A DNA stretch of 64,000 nt from Sulfurimonas sp. Its GTDB lineage: Bacteria; Campylobacterota; Campylobacteria; Campylobacterales; Sulfurimonadaceae. Shown here piece after piece: positions 52,777 through 60,810 of this stretch. Every line of letters begins with the position of its first letter. Position 1 is the stretch's first letter. The DNA is taken from assembly GCA_028684815.1 (NCBI GenBank), contig JAQUFE010000001.1:1-64000 (forward strand), in the 5' to 3' direction. The notes beneath the pieces are model-generated. The model was not told the origin of the DNA. It ran no database searches and worked only from the letters and a program-made list of their open reading frames with translations. A program made the position numbers and the translations under genes.

Positions 52777-55371
52777 ATGAAAAAATATCTAAAGATAGCT
52801 TTTGTCGCAACATTAGGAGCGTTGTTAATGACGCAAGCCTTGGTAGCTGAGTCAGAGTTTCAAAAAGTTATGAAAAAGCGTGGACTGACTGAAAAAGATG
52901 CACTTGCTGCATTAAAGGTTTACAATCCTAGTGGCAAGCTTGATGAGTATTACGCATTTGTCAGTGGAGGGCAGTCAGGGCAAGTTTTAGTCTATGGTAT
53001 TCCCTCTATGAGGATTTTAAAGTATATTGGAGTTTTTACTCCAGAACCATGGCAGGGCTATGGTTTTGATACAGATTCAAAAGAAATTTTAAGACAAGGT
53101 AATGTTAGAGGAAGGGAGATAAACTGGGGAGATACGCATCATCCTGCACTATCTGAGACAGATGGAAAATATGATGGAAAATATCTCTTTATAAATGACA
53201 AAGCAAATGCCAGAATTGCGGTAATCAACTTGGAATACTTTGAAACTTCCCAAATTGTAGTAAATCCTATCTTTAAGTCTAGTCACGGGGGTGCATTTGT
53301 TACTCCTAATACAGAGTATATCCTTGATTCTTGCCAATATGCGGCTCCTTTTACAAATGACTACTATCCTATGGAAGCTTATGAAGATGTATATAGAGGT
53401 GGAGTAACATTTTGGAAGTTTGACAAAAAACAAGGAAAGATTTTAGAAAAAGAGTCTTTTACTCTTGAATTTCCTCCATATATGCAAGACTTGACAGATG
53501 CAGGTAAGGGTGTCTCAGATGGTTGGGCATTTACAAACTCTTTTAACTCAGAACTTTATACAGGAGGCATAGAAAAAGGTCTGCCTCCATTTGAAGCTGG
53601 ATGTAGCAGAAGTGATACGGATTTTTTACATGTATATAATTGGAAAAAATTGGCCGAACTTGCAAAAGATAAGAAAAATGTCAAAGTAATCAATGGACAT
53701 AAAGTAATACCTATTGAAGTAGCTGTAAAAAATGATGCACTCTTCTTAATACCTGAAAATAAATCTCCCCACGGACTTGATGTAAGTCCTGAGGGTCAAC
53801 TTATTATTGTCTCTGGTAAGCTAGATACTCATGCTTCTATCTTTGATTTTAAGAAAATTTTACATCAGATAAAAAACAGAGAGTATATTGCAAGAGATAG
53901 TTATGGTATACCAATATTGGACATGAAAAAATCTTTGCATGGACAGTTAGAACTTGGACTAGGACATCTTCATAACTCCTTTGGTAAAGAAGATGGCATA
54001 GTCTATAGTTCTTTATATGTAGATTCTCAAATTGTAAAGTGGGATTATAAGAAACTCAAACTTATTGACAGAGTCAATGTACACTATAATGTTGGGCATA
54101 TTGAAGCTATGGAAGGAAAATCTGCAGATCCGCAGGGAGAATACCTTATCTCTCTTAATAAGCTCTCAATCGATAGATTCTTACCTGTAGGGCCATTGCA
54201 TCCGCAAAACAACCAACTCATAGAAATCGGTTCAAAAAAGATGGAACTCCTCTATGATATGCCTGTTCCACTTGGAGAACCGCATCAAGCAGCTTCTATT
54301 CGTGCAAGTAAAATTCATCCAAAAGTTAGATACAACATGGGTAGCGATTCAAAAACAGGGAAACCTCATGTCGGAAAAACGCTTGCTGGCGAAGAGCGGA
54401 TTGAAAGAAAAGGAAACCATGTATATGTTTACTCTACTATGGTTCGTTCGCATATCAATCCTGAGCATATAACGGTCAATAAAGGCGATAAGGTTACTAT
54501 GTACATTACCAATGTAGAAAGAGCTCAAGATGAGACACATGGCTTTACTATAGACCATCACGATATACATGTTTCTGCAGAACCAGGTAGAACAGTCCAA
54601 GTAGATTTTGTAGCAGATATTGAAGGAGTTTTTCCTTACTACTGTACAGAATTTTGTTCTGCTTTGCACATAGAGATGATGGGATATCTTCTAGTTAAAG
54701 ATCCAAATAAAAATTATGATTGGATTCAAAAAACTAAAATAAAAGGCTTATCAGCACAAGAGTTACAAAAAGAGTATCAGAAGATTACAGCCAACAATGA
54801 TGCTACTAATAATGTTGTTGAAATGCTTTTTACATTTTTTGAAGATAAAGAGTATAAAAAATATCCTACGGTTAAAGATCTTATAGATGATGCAAAGGAT
54901 CAATATTCAAAAATAGATATTGAAAGAGAAAAAGCGATAAAAGCATATAATGAGAAAAACTTGGAAAAAGCGATTCTTTTTGAAAATATGATATGGCAAT
55001 ATATGATTAAAACCGCTGACTCAGCTATAAGAGCTAAAGATCTTCTTGTAACTCATTTAGCTACTCCTAAATCTGAAAAAGCAAAAAATGGAGAAGAAGC
55101 CTTTCGTGAGGGTGGGTGCTCTGGTTGTCATGTTATTGGAAGAGTAAGCTCGGGTCCAGATTTGATAGGTGTTCTAAAGCGACATAGAAATGCAGAACAA
55201 TGGGTTGCGGAGTATATTAAAAACCCTACAAGCAAGTTTCATGAACCATATATGAAGAAGATGATTGAGTTTTTTAATCTAAAGATGCCAAATCAAAATA
55301 TGAAAGATCAAGAGATAAAAGATATCATAGAGTATTTTAAATGGATAGATAAAAACGCTGATTTGTTTTAA
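52777..55371 (+). CDS. nosZ: Nitrous oxide reductase with C-terminal cytochrome c domain (clade II)
   Basis: About 864 residues from the ATG at 52777, preceded by GAAGGAT; an ATG 15 bases earlier is less well placed. A Sec-type signal (MKKYLKIAFVATLGALLMTQ) without twin arginine marks clade II NosZ. The seven-bladed CuZ domain carries its His residues (DTHHPALS, KSSHGGAF, KSPHGLDVS, GLGHLHNSF, EPHQAAS). The CuA site YYCTEFCSALHIEMMGY is at about residues 620-635. A cytochrome c domain with CSGCHV near residue 780 closes the protein, as in Wolinella-type cNosZ. It reduces N2O to N2 in the periplasm. No nosD, F or Y follows. Confidence 0.96.
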   Translation: MKKYLKIAFVATLGALLMTQALVAESEFQKVMKKRGLTEKDALAALKVYNPSGKLDEYYAFVSGGQSGQVLVYGIPSMRILKYIGVFTPEPWQGYGFDTDSKEILRQGNVRGREINWGDTHHPALSETDGKYDGKYLFINDKANARIAVINLEYFETSQIVVNPIFKSSHGGAFVTPNTEYILDSCQYAAPFTNDYYPMEAYEDVYRGGVTFWKFDKKQGKILEKESFTLEFPPYMQDLTDAGKGVSDGWAFTNSFNSELYTGGIEKGLPPFEAGCSRSDTDFLHVYNWKKLAELAKDKKNVKVINGHKVIPIEVAVKNDALFLIPENKSPHGLDVSPEGQLIIVSGKLDTHASIFDFKKILHQIKNREYIARDSYGIPILDMKKSLHGQLELGLGHLHNSFGKEDGIVYSSLYVDSQIVKWDYKKLKLIDRVNVHYNVGHIEAMEGKSADPQGEYLISLNKLSIDRFLPVGPLHPQNNQLIEIGSKKMELLYDMPVPLGEPHQAASIRASKIHPKVRYNMGSDSKTGKPHVGKTLAGEERIERKGNHVYVYSTMVRSHINPEHITVNKGDKVTMYITNVERAQDETHGFTIDHHDIHVSAEPGRTVQVDFVADIEGVFPYYCTEFCSALHIEMMGYLLVKDPNKNYDWIQKTKIKGLSAQELQKEYQKITANNDATNNVVEMLFTFFEDKEYKKYPTVKDLIDDAKDQYSKIDIEREKAIKAYNEKNLEKAILFENMIWQYMIKTADSAIRAKDLLVTHLATPKSEKAKNGEEAFREGGCSGCHVIGRVSSGPDLIGVLKRHRNAEQWVAEYIKNPTSKFHEPYMKKMIEFFNLKMPNQNMKDQEIKDIIEYFKWIDKNADLF

Positions 55372-55375
55372 TAAT

Positions 55376-55510
55376 AGAACCCTCTGATTAATTTGCAAAC
55401 TAGATTCCGTGTCAAGCACGGAATGACAGGATACGTGTCATTCTGAACAAACAAACCGTCATCCTGAACTTGATTAGGGGTCTAATTTTATAATTGTTCA
55501 GAACACCCAA
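55376..55510 (+). repeat. Dispersed palindromic element, copy H
   Basis: Forward copy 4 bases after the nosZ stop: GAACCCTCTGATTAATTTGC, intact ATTCCGTGTCAAGCACGGAAT hairpin, the GAACAAACAAACCGTCATCC spacer module, a decayed GAACTTGATTAGGGGTC hairpin and TTGTTCAGAACACCCAAT. It may provide the 3' end of the nosZ transcript. Confidence 0.75.
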
Positions 55511-55583
55511 TAAAAATTATTTCCATAAAAGCCTATTTTATAGTAGAATTTTCTCTTATAATTAAAAAGTTTTAGGAGATGCG

Positions 55584-56885
55584 GTGAGGGCTATTTTTTT
55601 AGTGTTTATTTTGTTTATATCGCTTGTGGCATCTGATGCTAAGATGAGGTATGAAAAGGTTCTTTTAAATGTTGAAAAACACTATTTTAAGCCCTTTAGT
55701 AGGGATAAGCTTATATCTAAAAGTATAGAGAATCTTTTGCAAAGCACTACATATTTGACAGAATCTGAAAATAAAAAAATAAAGCAGGAACTCTATAGAG
55801 CAAAAAGCGCAAATGTAAAGCTTGAAATTTTACTTGAGATTTTGTTAAAAAAAGGTATCTCAAAGGGCGAAATCTATGAGATGCTAATATCCTCTTGCAT
55901 GGATTCACTAGATGTTCACTCCCACTATTTAAATTATGAGCAGATGCAAGAGTTAAAGATAAAAACAGAGGGCATATTTATCGGATTAGGGATAAATTTA
56001 AACAAAGTAAACAATTCTCTTGTTGTCCAAAATATACTAAAGAACTCACCTGCATCTAAGGCGGATATAAAGGTATCGGATGTGATACTCAAAATTGATG
56101 ATGTTGCTTGTGATGGCATTTCACTGGAAGAAGCTATAGAGTCTCTTCGTAAAGATGTTGGGAAAACTGTAAAGTTAAGTATAAAAAGAGAGAGCAAACT
56201 CATAGAATTTGAGCTAAACATAGAGACTATAAAAGTAGAAACTCTAGAATTTAAGAGGTTAAGGGGGGAGATACTTTACTTTAAAATATCAAGTTTTGAA
56301 GCTAATATTGCCCAGATGGTTTCTGATAAAATAAAAGAGCACCAAAAGAGTAGCAAAGCTATTATCTTAGATCTTAGAGGAAATCCTGGTGGGCTTGTGT
56401 CTCAGGCAGTTGAAGTAGCTGATATGTTCTTAAATAGAGGAAATATCATAACTCAAGTTGGAAGAGGAGTGAATGATAAAAAATCTTATGATGCTTCAAA
56501 AGAAAAAACACTAACTAATCTGCCTTTGGCGGTTTTAGTAGACTCTAACACCGCTTCTTCGGCTGAGATTTTAAGTGGAGCTTTGCAGATTCATCATCGT
56601 GCCACACTCTTTGGAGAGAAAACTTTTGGCAAGGGGAGCGTGGAATCACTATATGCTATAAACAAAGAAGAAGCCCTAAGCCTTACAGTTGCACACTACT
56701 TTTTAGCGGATTCAAGCACGATAGAGGGTGTTGGAATTTTGCCAGATTATGAGGTAAACACCCAAATCATTGATGGCAGAGATAAATGTTTAGCTTCAGC
56801 AGAAGAATTCCTACAAAATATAAAAAAATTTGTTAAAAAAAATCCCTCTCAGATAAGTGGTGTGTGCACTAAAGAAGGGAAATAA
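55584..56885 (+). CDS. S41-family C-terminal processing protease (CtpA-like)
   Basis: A 433-residue periplasmic protease with a signal peptide, a PDZ domain (GIFIGLGINLNKVNNSLVVQNI to about 215) and the S41 catalytic core: AILDLRGNPGG-like ILDLRGNPGGLVSQAVEVAD, the Ser in NTASSAEILSGAL and the Lys in GEKTFGKGSVES. The start is GTG with AGGAG about 7 bases before; an ATG 6 bases upstream runs into TGA at once. It ends 1 base before the next gene's start and is probably co-transcribed with it. Confidence 0.9.
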   Translation: MRAIFLVFILFISLVASDAKMRYEKVLLNVEKHYFKPFSRDKLISKSIENLLQSTTYLTESENKKIKQELYRAKSANVKLEILLEILLKKGISKGEIYEMLISSCMDSLDVHSHYLNYEQMQELKIKTEGIFIGLGINLNKVNNSLVVQNILKNSPASKADIKVSDVILKIDDVACDGISLEEAIESLRKDVGKTVKLSIKRESKLIEFELNIETIKVETLEFKRLRGEILYFKISSFEANIAQMVSDKIKEHQKSSKAIILDLRGNPGGLVSQAVEVADMFLNRGNIITQVGRGVNDKKSYDASKEKTLTNLPLAVLVDSNTASSAEILSGALQIHHRATLFGEKTFGKGSVESLYAINKEEALSLTVAHYFLADSSTIEGVGILPDYEVNTQIIDGRDKCLASAEEFLQNIKKFVKKNPSQISGVCTKEGK

Positions 56886-56886
56886 A

Positions 56887-58677
56887 ATGTTTAAAAGCTT
56901 GATGCTTTTTCTATTTTTACTACTTTGGTTTTTACTAGCTCAGACTTCCTCATGTTTAGTCTTTCTCTTCTATCTCTTTGCCCTCACGCCTCTTTTAATG
57001 CTCTCTCTTATAGAGATGCCACTTATAAGAAAGAGGGCGGTTGCAACTGCACTGTTTCACGAGAGTAGTTCACTCTTTAGCATCTTTAAGAGTGTTTGGT
57101 TAAATCTCCTTATCTCTCTAGCTATCGCTTTTGTTGTAGTTACTTTGATGTTGGTTAGTAGTCTCTACTTTGAGGGAACTGTTTTTTTCATCTTGGGTTT
57201 GGATATCTTTGTGCTTTGGGGAATCTATGCTAAAACAAAAAAGTATCTAAGAGTAAGGGTTAAAGAGGAGTTTTTGTTTGCCATCTCTAGGAGGTGGAGC
57301 ATCTATCTAAACACGCTTTTTTTAATTTTAGTCTTTGCCATTTATGCTTTTTTTACTACCCCAAGTATTGAGATAAAACTCTTTAACTGCGAGATATTAA
57401 ATTTTATATCAACAAATCTAAGATATAAAGAACTCTTAGAATACAAGCTTATAAGCACATCCATAGGAGCATTTGGTAGTGCAGGTAGCATCTACTTTTG
57501 GATACTCTATCTACTTCTGTCTCAAAGTATTTTTGCTTGGGCTTACTCAAGATTACTTTTTTCTTTTGAATCAATAGATGCCATCTTAAAGACAAAAGAT
57601 AGAAACAAAAACTACTTTTTATTTGGCTTTATCTTAACGATAATCTTGCTTTTTATAATAAGTTCAAGCATAAACTATCTCTATGAAAAGCATCATATTC
57701 AAAAGTCTCAAGAAAAGATTGACAGACTTTATAAAGAAGTAGATAGGGTTATAGATGCAAAGCTTAGCTCGTCTGAGATGCTGTTGCTTGAAAATATAGA
57801 TGCCAATATAGATGAGCAAATAGATGCTGCTTTTGTCGATGTTTATTCTGGAGTTCCTGCACTTAGTGCATACTACTACTCCATAAAAGGTGAGTATAGT
57901 AGGATTTTTTTAAAGGGTTATAGTCTCTATTGTGAATATAAAAATGACTACTTAGCACCATTTTACAACCAGTATCTGCCACAAAAATTCCAGCTTAAAG
58001 ATTGTAATACAGAGGCTTTAGAAGATGAGATAGAGTCAAAGATAAACTACTATCTCTTCTCTGTAAACAACTTCTCTATGAAGGTTGATGAAGCATCAAA
58101 CAAGATTGACTCAAGTATAAAAAAATCTATGCTAGATTTTGAGAGTGAGCTAGAGAATAGCATCCGTAAAGTTGAGCTAAATCATGAGCTAGAGTTAGAG
58201 ACTTTGGATGTAAACTTTAGAGATATATTTGAAGCAAACTCTAGAGATATGGCTAAAAAAGGACTTAGCGCTACGGGAACCCTGCTTATAGGAAGTGCCA
58301 TCTCAAAGAGCATAATGTCTAAAATGCTACTAAAGTTTGGAGCAAAGGGCGCTGTAAAAGCTTCGTCTTTTTTTGGTGCTTCTATGGGTGGGATTGCACT
58401 TTGTGCACCTAGTGGCCCGTGGGCTCTGCTTTGTGGGGTTGTCACTGGAACTGCTAGTTGGGTTGGAGTTGATGCGGCTATGACTGAGGTCGATCAAGCT
58501 TTTAATGAGGAGGACTTTAAAAAGAGTGTGGTTTTGATGATAGATGCACAAAAAAACTCTCTAAAAAACCTTATGAAAGACTCTTACAAAGAGTGGGTAA
58601 AAAAACTCTTTAAAGAGCTAAGAGATGATGCAAACAAACTAAAATCTCCATACGAGCAGAGCTTTTCTAAGGGTTGA
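56887..58677 (+). CDS. Large membrane protein of unknown function
   Basis: About 596 residues from the ATG at 56887 (GAAGGGA upstream). Four to five N-terminal helices in the first 150 residues, further helices at about 200-225 and 245-265, a long helical region (about 280-440) predicted to be periplasmic or coiled, a glycine-rich hydrophobic stretch (GGIALCAPSGPWALLCGVVTG, split here at about 495-525) and a charged C-terminal tail. I do not recognise a family. Its last 25 codons are copied at 62089-62150, on the far side of the islet that follows. Confidence 0.65.
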   Translation: MFKSLMLFLFLLLWFLLAQTSSCLVFLFYLFALTPLLMLSLIEMPLIRKRAVATALFHESSSLFSIFKSVWLNLLISLAIAFVVVTLMLVSSLYFEGTVFFILGLDIFVLWGIYAKTKKYLRVRVKEEFLFAISRRWSIYLNTLFLILVFAIYAFFTTPSIEIKLFNCEILNFISTNLRYKELLEYKLISTSIGAFGSAGSIYFWILYLLLSQSIFAWAYSRLLFSFESIDAILKTKDRNKNYFLFGFILTIILLFIISSSINYLYEKHHIQKSQEKIDRLYKEVDRVIDAKLSSSEMLLLENIDANIDEQIDAAFVDVYSGVPALSAYYYSIKGEYSRIFLKGYSLYCEYKNDYLAPFYNQYLPQKFQLKDCNTEALEDEIESKINYYLFSVNNFSMKVDEASNKIDSSIKKSMLDFESELENSIRKVELNHELELETLDVNFRDIFEANSRDMAKKGLSATGTLLIGSAISKSIMSKMLLKFGAKGAVKASSFFGASMGGIALCAPSGPWALLCGVVTGTASWVGVDAAMTEVDQAFNEEDFKKSVVLMIDAQKNSLKNLMKDSYKEWVKKLFKELRDDANKLKSPYEQSFSKG

Positions 58678-58693
58678 TTTCACTCTTGATGAT
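58609..58693 (+). repeat. Left copy of an ~85-bp direct repeat flanking the C39 islet
   Basis: Starts TTTAAAGAGCTAAGAGATGATGC and continues through AAAATCTCCATACGAGCAGAGCTTTTCT to GGGTTGAT and CTCTT.ATGAT. It contains the 3' end of the membrane-protein gene and, on the other strand, a remnant of a trpA 3' end reading IIKSEINP-stop. The right copy is at 62089-62174, 3480 bases away. Confidence 0.8.
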
Positions 58694-58724
58694 ACCAATC
58701 AATAGCTTTCTTAGTGCAATTATT

Positions 58725-59294
58725 TTATCGTATAAAAAGCGACCGATTTGGCAGATTCAATGGTATAGTTGGGAATGAAGTGGTTTTTTCAGGCATAACT
58801 ACAAGAATATATCCGTAAGTCTCTTCATTCCACCATTGGAAAAACTCTTTTTTAGTTTGGACATAATAACCAAAACTCGGATCGAGGATACTTACAAAAT
58901 CTCCGTCATGATTCATAACTACAATAAAATGGGCGTAGTTTTCTCGATTGTCAATACGAGCGATAACGGGAACTTTTAGAGATTCGAATATAGCGGTATC
59001 AATTTTGTAACCAGAAGCGTTAAATCCAAACTCTTTAGAAATTTTCGCCATTTCTAAAAAGCTCAACATGTCGGTAGTAGATGTTTTGTCAAGAACTTGT
59101 TTTTCTCCGATTTGTTCCCCATAGAGATTCATAATCGTTGCCAATGCCGATGCACCACATGAGAGTTCGTAATTCTGTAACACAGTACCTTTGAGCTTTA
59201 AAGTTGAAAAAGGAGTTACTTTAAAATTTGTGTTTTCATTCGCACTTAGCGATAATGCGATGAAAAAAAGTAGCCGAATCAAAACTTGTGCCAT
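58725..59294 (-). CDS. Stand-alone periplasmic C39-family peptidase
   Basis: A 189-residue protein with a signal peptide (residues 1-18) and a papain-like C39 domain. The catalytic set is complete: Gln40 and Cys46 in QNYELSCGASALATIMNLYG, His122 in AHFIVV and Asp138 in ILDPSFGYY. In ABC exporters this domain removes double-glycine leaders; here it has no transporter fused and is exported itself, as FapD is in the functional-amyloid system. The gene overlaps the barrel gene by 16 bases, so the two are translationally coupled. The peptide precursor at 60213 carries a matching leader, making it the likely substrate (inference). Confidence 0.85.
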   Translation of the reverse strand: MAQVLIRLLFFIALSLSANENTNFKVTPFSTLKLKGTVLQNYELSCGASALATIMNLYGEQIGEKQVLDKTSTTDMLSFLEMAKISKEFGFNASGYKIDTAIFESLKVPVIARIDNRENYAHFIVVMNHDGDFVSILDPSFGYYVQTKKEFFQWWNEETYGYILVVMPEKTTSFPTIPLNLPNRSLFIR

Positions 59295-60133
59295 AAGGAG
59301 ATGGAGAGAATAGAATCTGGCGATTTGGATGATCCGCCCATAGTACTTGAAACTGCTAAAGAGTTTTTAGTGTTGAGTGAATATGTTGCACCGATATTAA
59401 AAGTCGAAATCATAGCACTATTAGAATAAGCAACACCATCGATTTTCGTTTCAGTTTGATAGCGTTGCTCCGTTCCTATATCTAGAGCAATTTTTGGGCT
59501 TAAAATGATTGAAAAATCAAGTCCGACTGAGAATGCGTTGCCGTTGTCTATATTGTAATCAGCTATTTCTTTAGAACCGTTATATATGGCTCCTACGGAC
59601 ACAGTTGAAATGACGGGGTCGGAATAATTTCGAAAAGCAAGCTTTGCAGAAAAAGAGTTTACATAAATATTTTTAGTACTCTCAAGATAACGCTCTTTTT
59701 GGTAAATAGAAGCTTGCAACGTCAAATAAGGTTTAAAATCGTAGATTGCATCAAATGAATAAGTCCCTCCAATCCATAACGAATCAAAATCTGTTGAGTT
59801 TTCATGTCCATATAGGTTTAAAATATCATAGTATTCACGCCGTTTGATGCTACCTGTTGCTGTTACCATAGCATCAAAATTTTCCGTTAGATCATATAAA
59901 AACGTTTGTTGCAAACTAAATATTTTTACATCTTGCCAATACTTTCCCTCATTCTCCACTATAAGATCGGGATAGGTTCTAAAAGAATTGGAACTGCCAC
60001 TTGAAAGCGATTGAAATGTGGTAACACTTCTAAGTCCTTGTTGATTTTTAAACATTGAATCCAGCGTAACTGGATCAGAAGCAAATACAATAGTTGTGCA
60101 TACTAATAGTGGTAATAGATATTTTTTTAACAT
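59279..60133 (-). CDS. Outer-membrane beta-barrel protein of the C39 islet
   Basis: A 284-residue protein with a signal peptide (MLKKYLLPLLVCTTIVFA) and alternating amphipathic strands with aromatic girdles (FSAKLAFRNYSDP, AFSVGLDFSIILSPKIALDIGTEQRY, AMISTFNIGATYSL), ending in Trp-His-Lys-Phe, a beta-barrel C-terminal signature. About 12 strands are likely. There is no plug or POTRA domain. The role proposed is a pore for the peptide at 60213, like FapF for Fap amyloid, but no sequence motif proves kinship with FapF. It starts 80 bases after the peptide gene, beyond a hairpin. Confidence 0.7.
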   Translation of the reverse strand: MLKKYLLPLLVCTTIVFASDPVTLDSMFKNQQGLRSVTTFQSLSSGSSNSFRTYPDLIVENEGKYWQDVKIFSLQQTFLYDLTENFDAMVTATGSIKRREYYDILNLYGHENSTDFDSLWIGGTYSFDAIYDFKPYLTLQASIYQKERYLESTKNIYVNSFSAKLAFRNYSDPVISTVSVGAIYNGSKEIADYNIDNGNAFSVGLDFSIILSPKIALDIGTEQRYQTETKIDGVAYSNSAMISTFNIGATYSLNTKNSLAVSSTMGGSSKSPDSILSISLWHKF

Positions 60134-60160
60134 TTATTCTTCTTTTGTGATTTGATATAA

Positions 60161-60184
60161 ACATCACCGAAGTATCGGTGATGT
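60161..60184 (-). terminator. Intercistronic hairpin between peptide and barrel genes
   Basis: ACATCACCGA and TCGGTGATGT pair perfectly (10 bp, 4-base loop). In the direction of the genes the stem is followed by TTATATC, a weak T-run, so it probably acts as a partial terminator or 3' stabiliser that lets the peptide gene be expressed above the downstream barrel and peptidase genes. Confidence 0.6.
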
Positions 60185-60212
60185 AAATTTTTAATCTTTT
60201 ACAATTTAGTAA

Positions 60213-60683
60213 TTAGATTGCAGAAAGATTATTGAGTACCGTATTGAGGTAAGGTGAAAGGATTCCATATGTTGTTGGATTCGTAACCACAGGTGCCGGT
60301 GCCCATATATAAAGATAATTTCTATATACCTTAGTTGGGGGAGTGTTTTTTGGTGTTGTGTGCCCTGCAAGGTATACATTATACCCGCTACTAAGTGTAC
60401 TACCGTATTTTTCAGCGATAATCCAGAGATTTTGTCCTTGGTAAGTTTCGCTTACATAACCCCATGTTTGTTTCATTGTTGGACTTGCAATATTTTTGTC
60501 CATATACACATATGAACCAGCAACAACATTTTTCATTTCATCATCATTAAGTGCAACAGCAGCCGATTCTTCGGCAGAAATAACACCACCTGTTGCTAAT
60601 GCGAGGAGATTGGATTCGGCTGAAAAAGCCGAAACGGACAAGAGAAAAGAAGCCAATAGTGTCTTAAAGAACACTTTTTGCAT
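60213..60683 (-). CDS. Secreted peptide precursor with a Sec signal and a double-glycine-type leader
   Basis: A 156-residue protein. Residues 1-22 are a Sec signal (MQKVFFKTLLASFLLSVSAF). A second leader follows: LNDDEMKNVVAG ending at Gly56, with Leu45 at -12, Glu49 at -8, Met50 at -7, Val53 at -4, Ala55 at -2 and Gly56 at -1, the pattern cleaved by C39 peptidases. The 100-residue mature part begins SYVYMDK, has no Cys and is rich in Tyr, Trp, Pro, Thr and Asn. AGGAG lies 6 bases before the ATG. It is the first gene of the barrel-C39 operon. It could be a bacteriocin-like peptide, a signal or a fibre subunit. Confidence 0.75.
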   Translation of the reverse strand: MQKVFFKTLLASFLLSVSAFSAESNLLALATGGVISAEESAAVALNDDEMKNVVAGSYVYMDKNIASPTMKQTWGYVSETYQGQNLWIIAEKYGSTLSSGYNVYLAGHTTPKNTPPTKVYRNYLYIWAPAPVVTNPTTYGILSPYLNTVLNNLSAI

Positions 60684-60810
60684 AATACAGCTCCTATTTA
60701 ATCTAATGTTAGTCTGTTTTCAAGAATATCGATTATTACCAACGGTAAATGTTCTTGAATGTTGTATTGTGCAAATAATATTCTTAAATAAAACATATTT
60801 TTTATAATTT

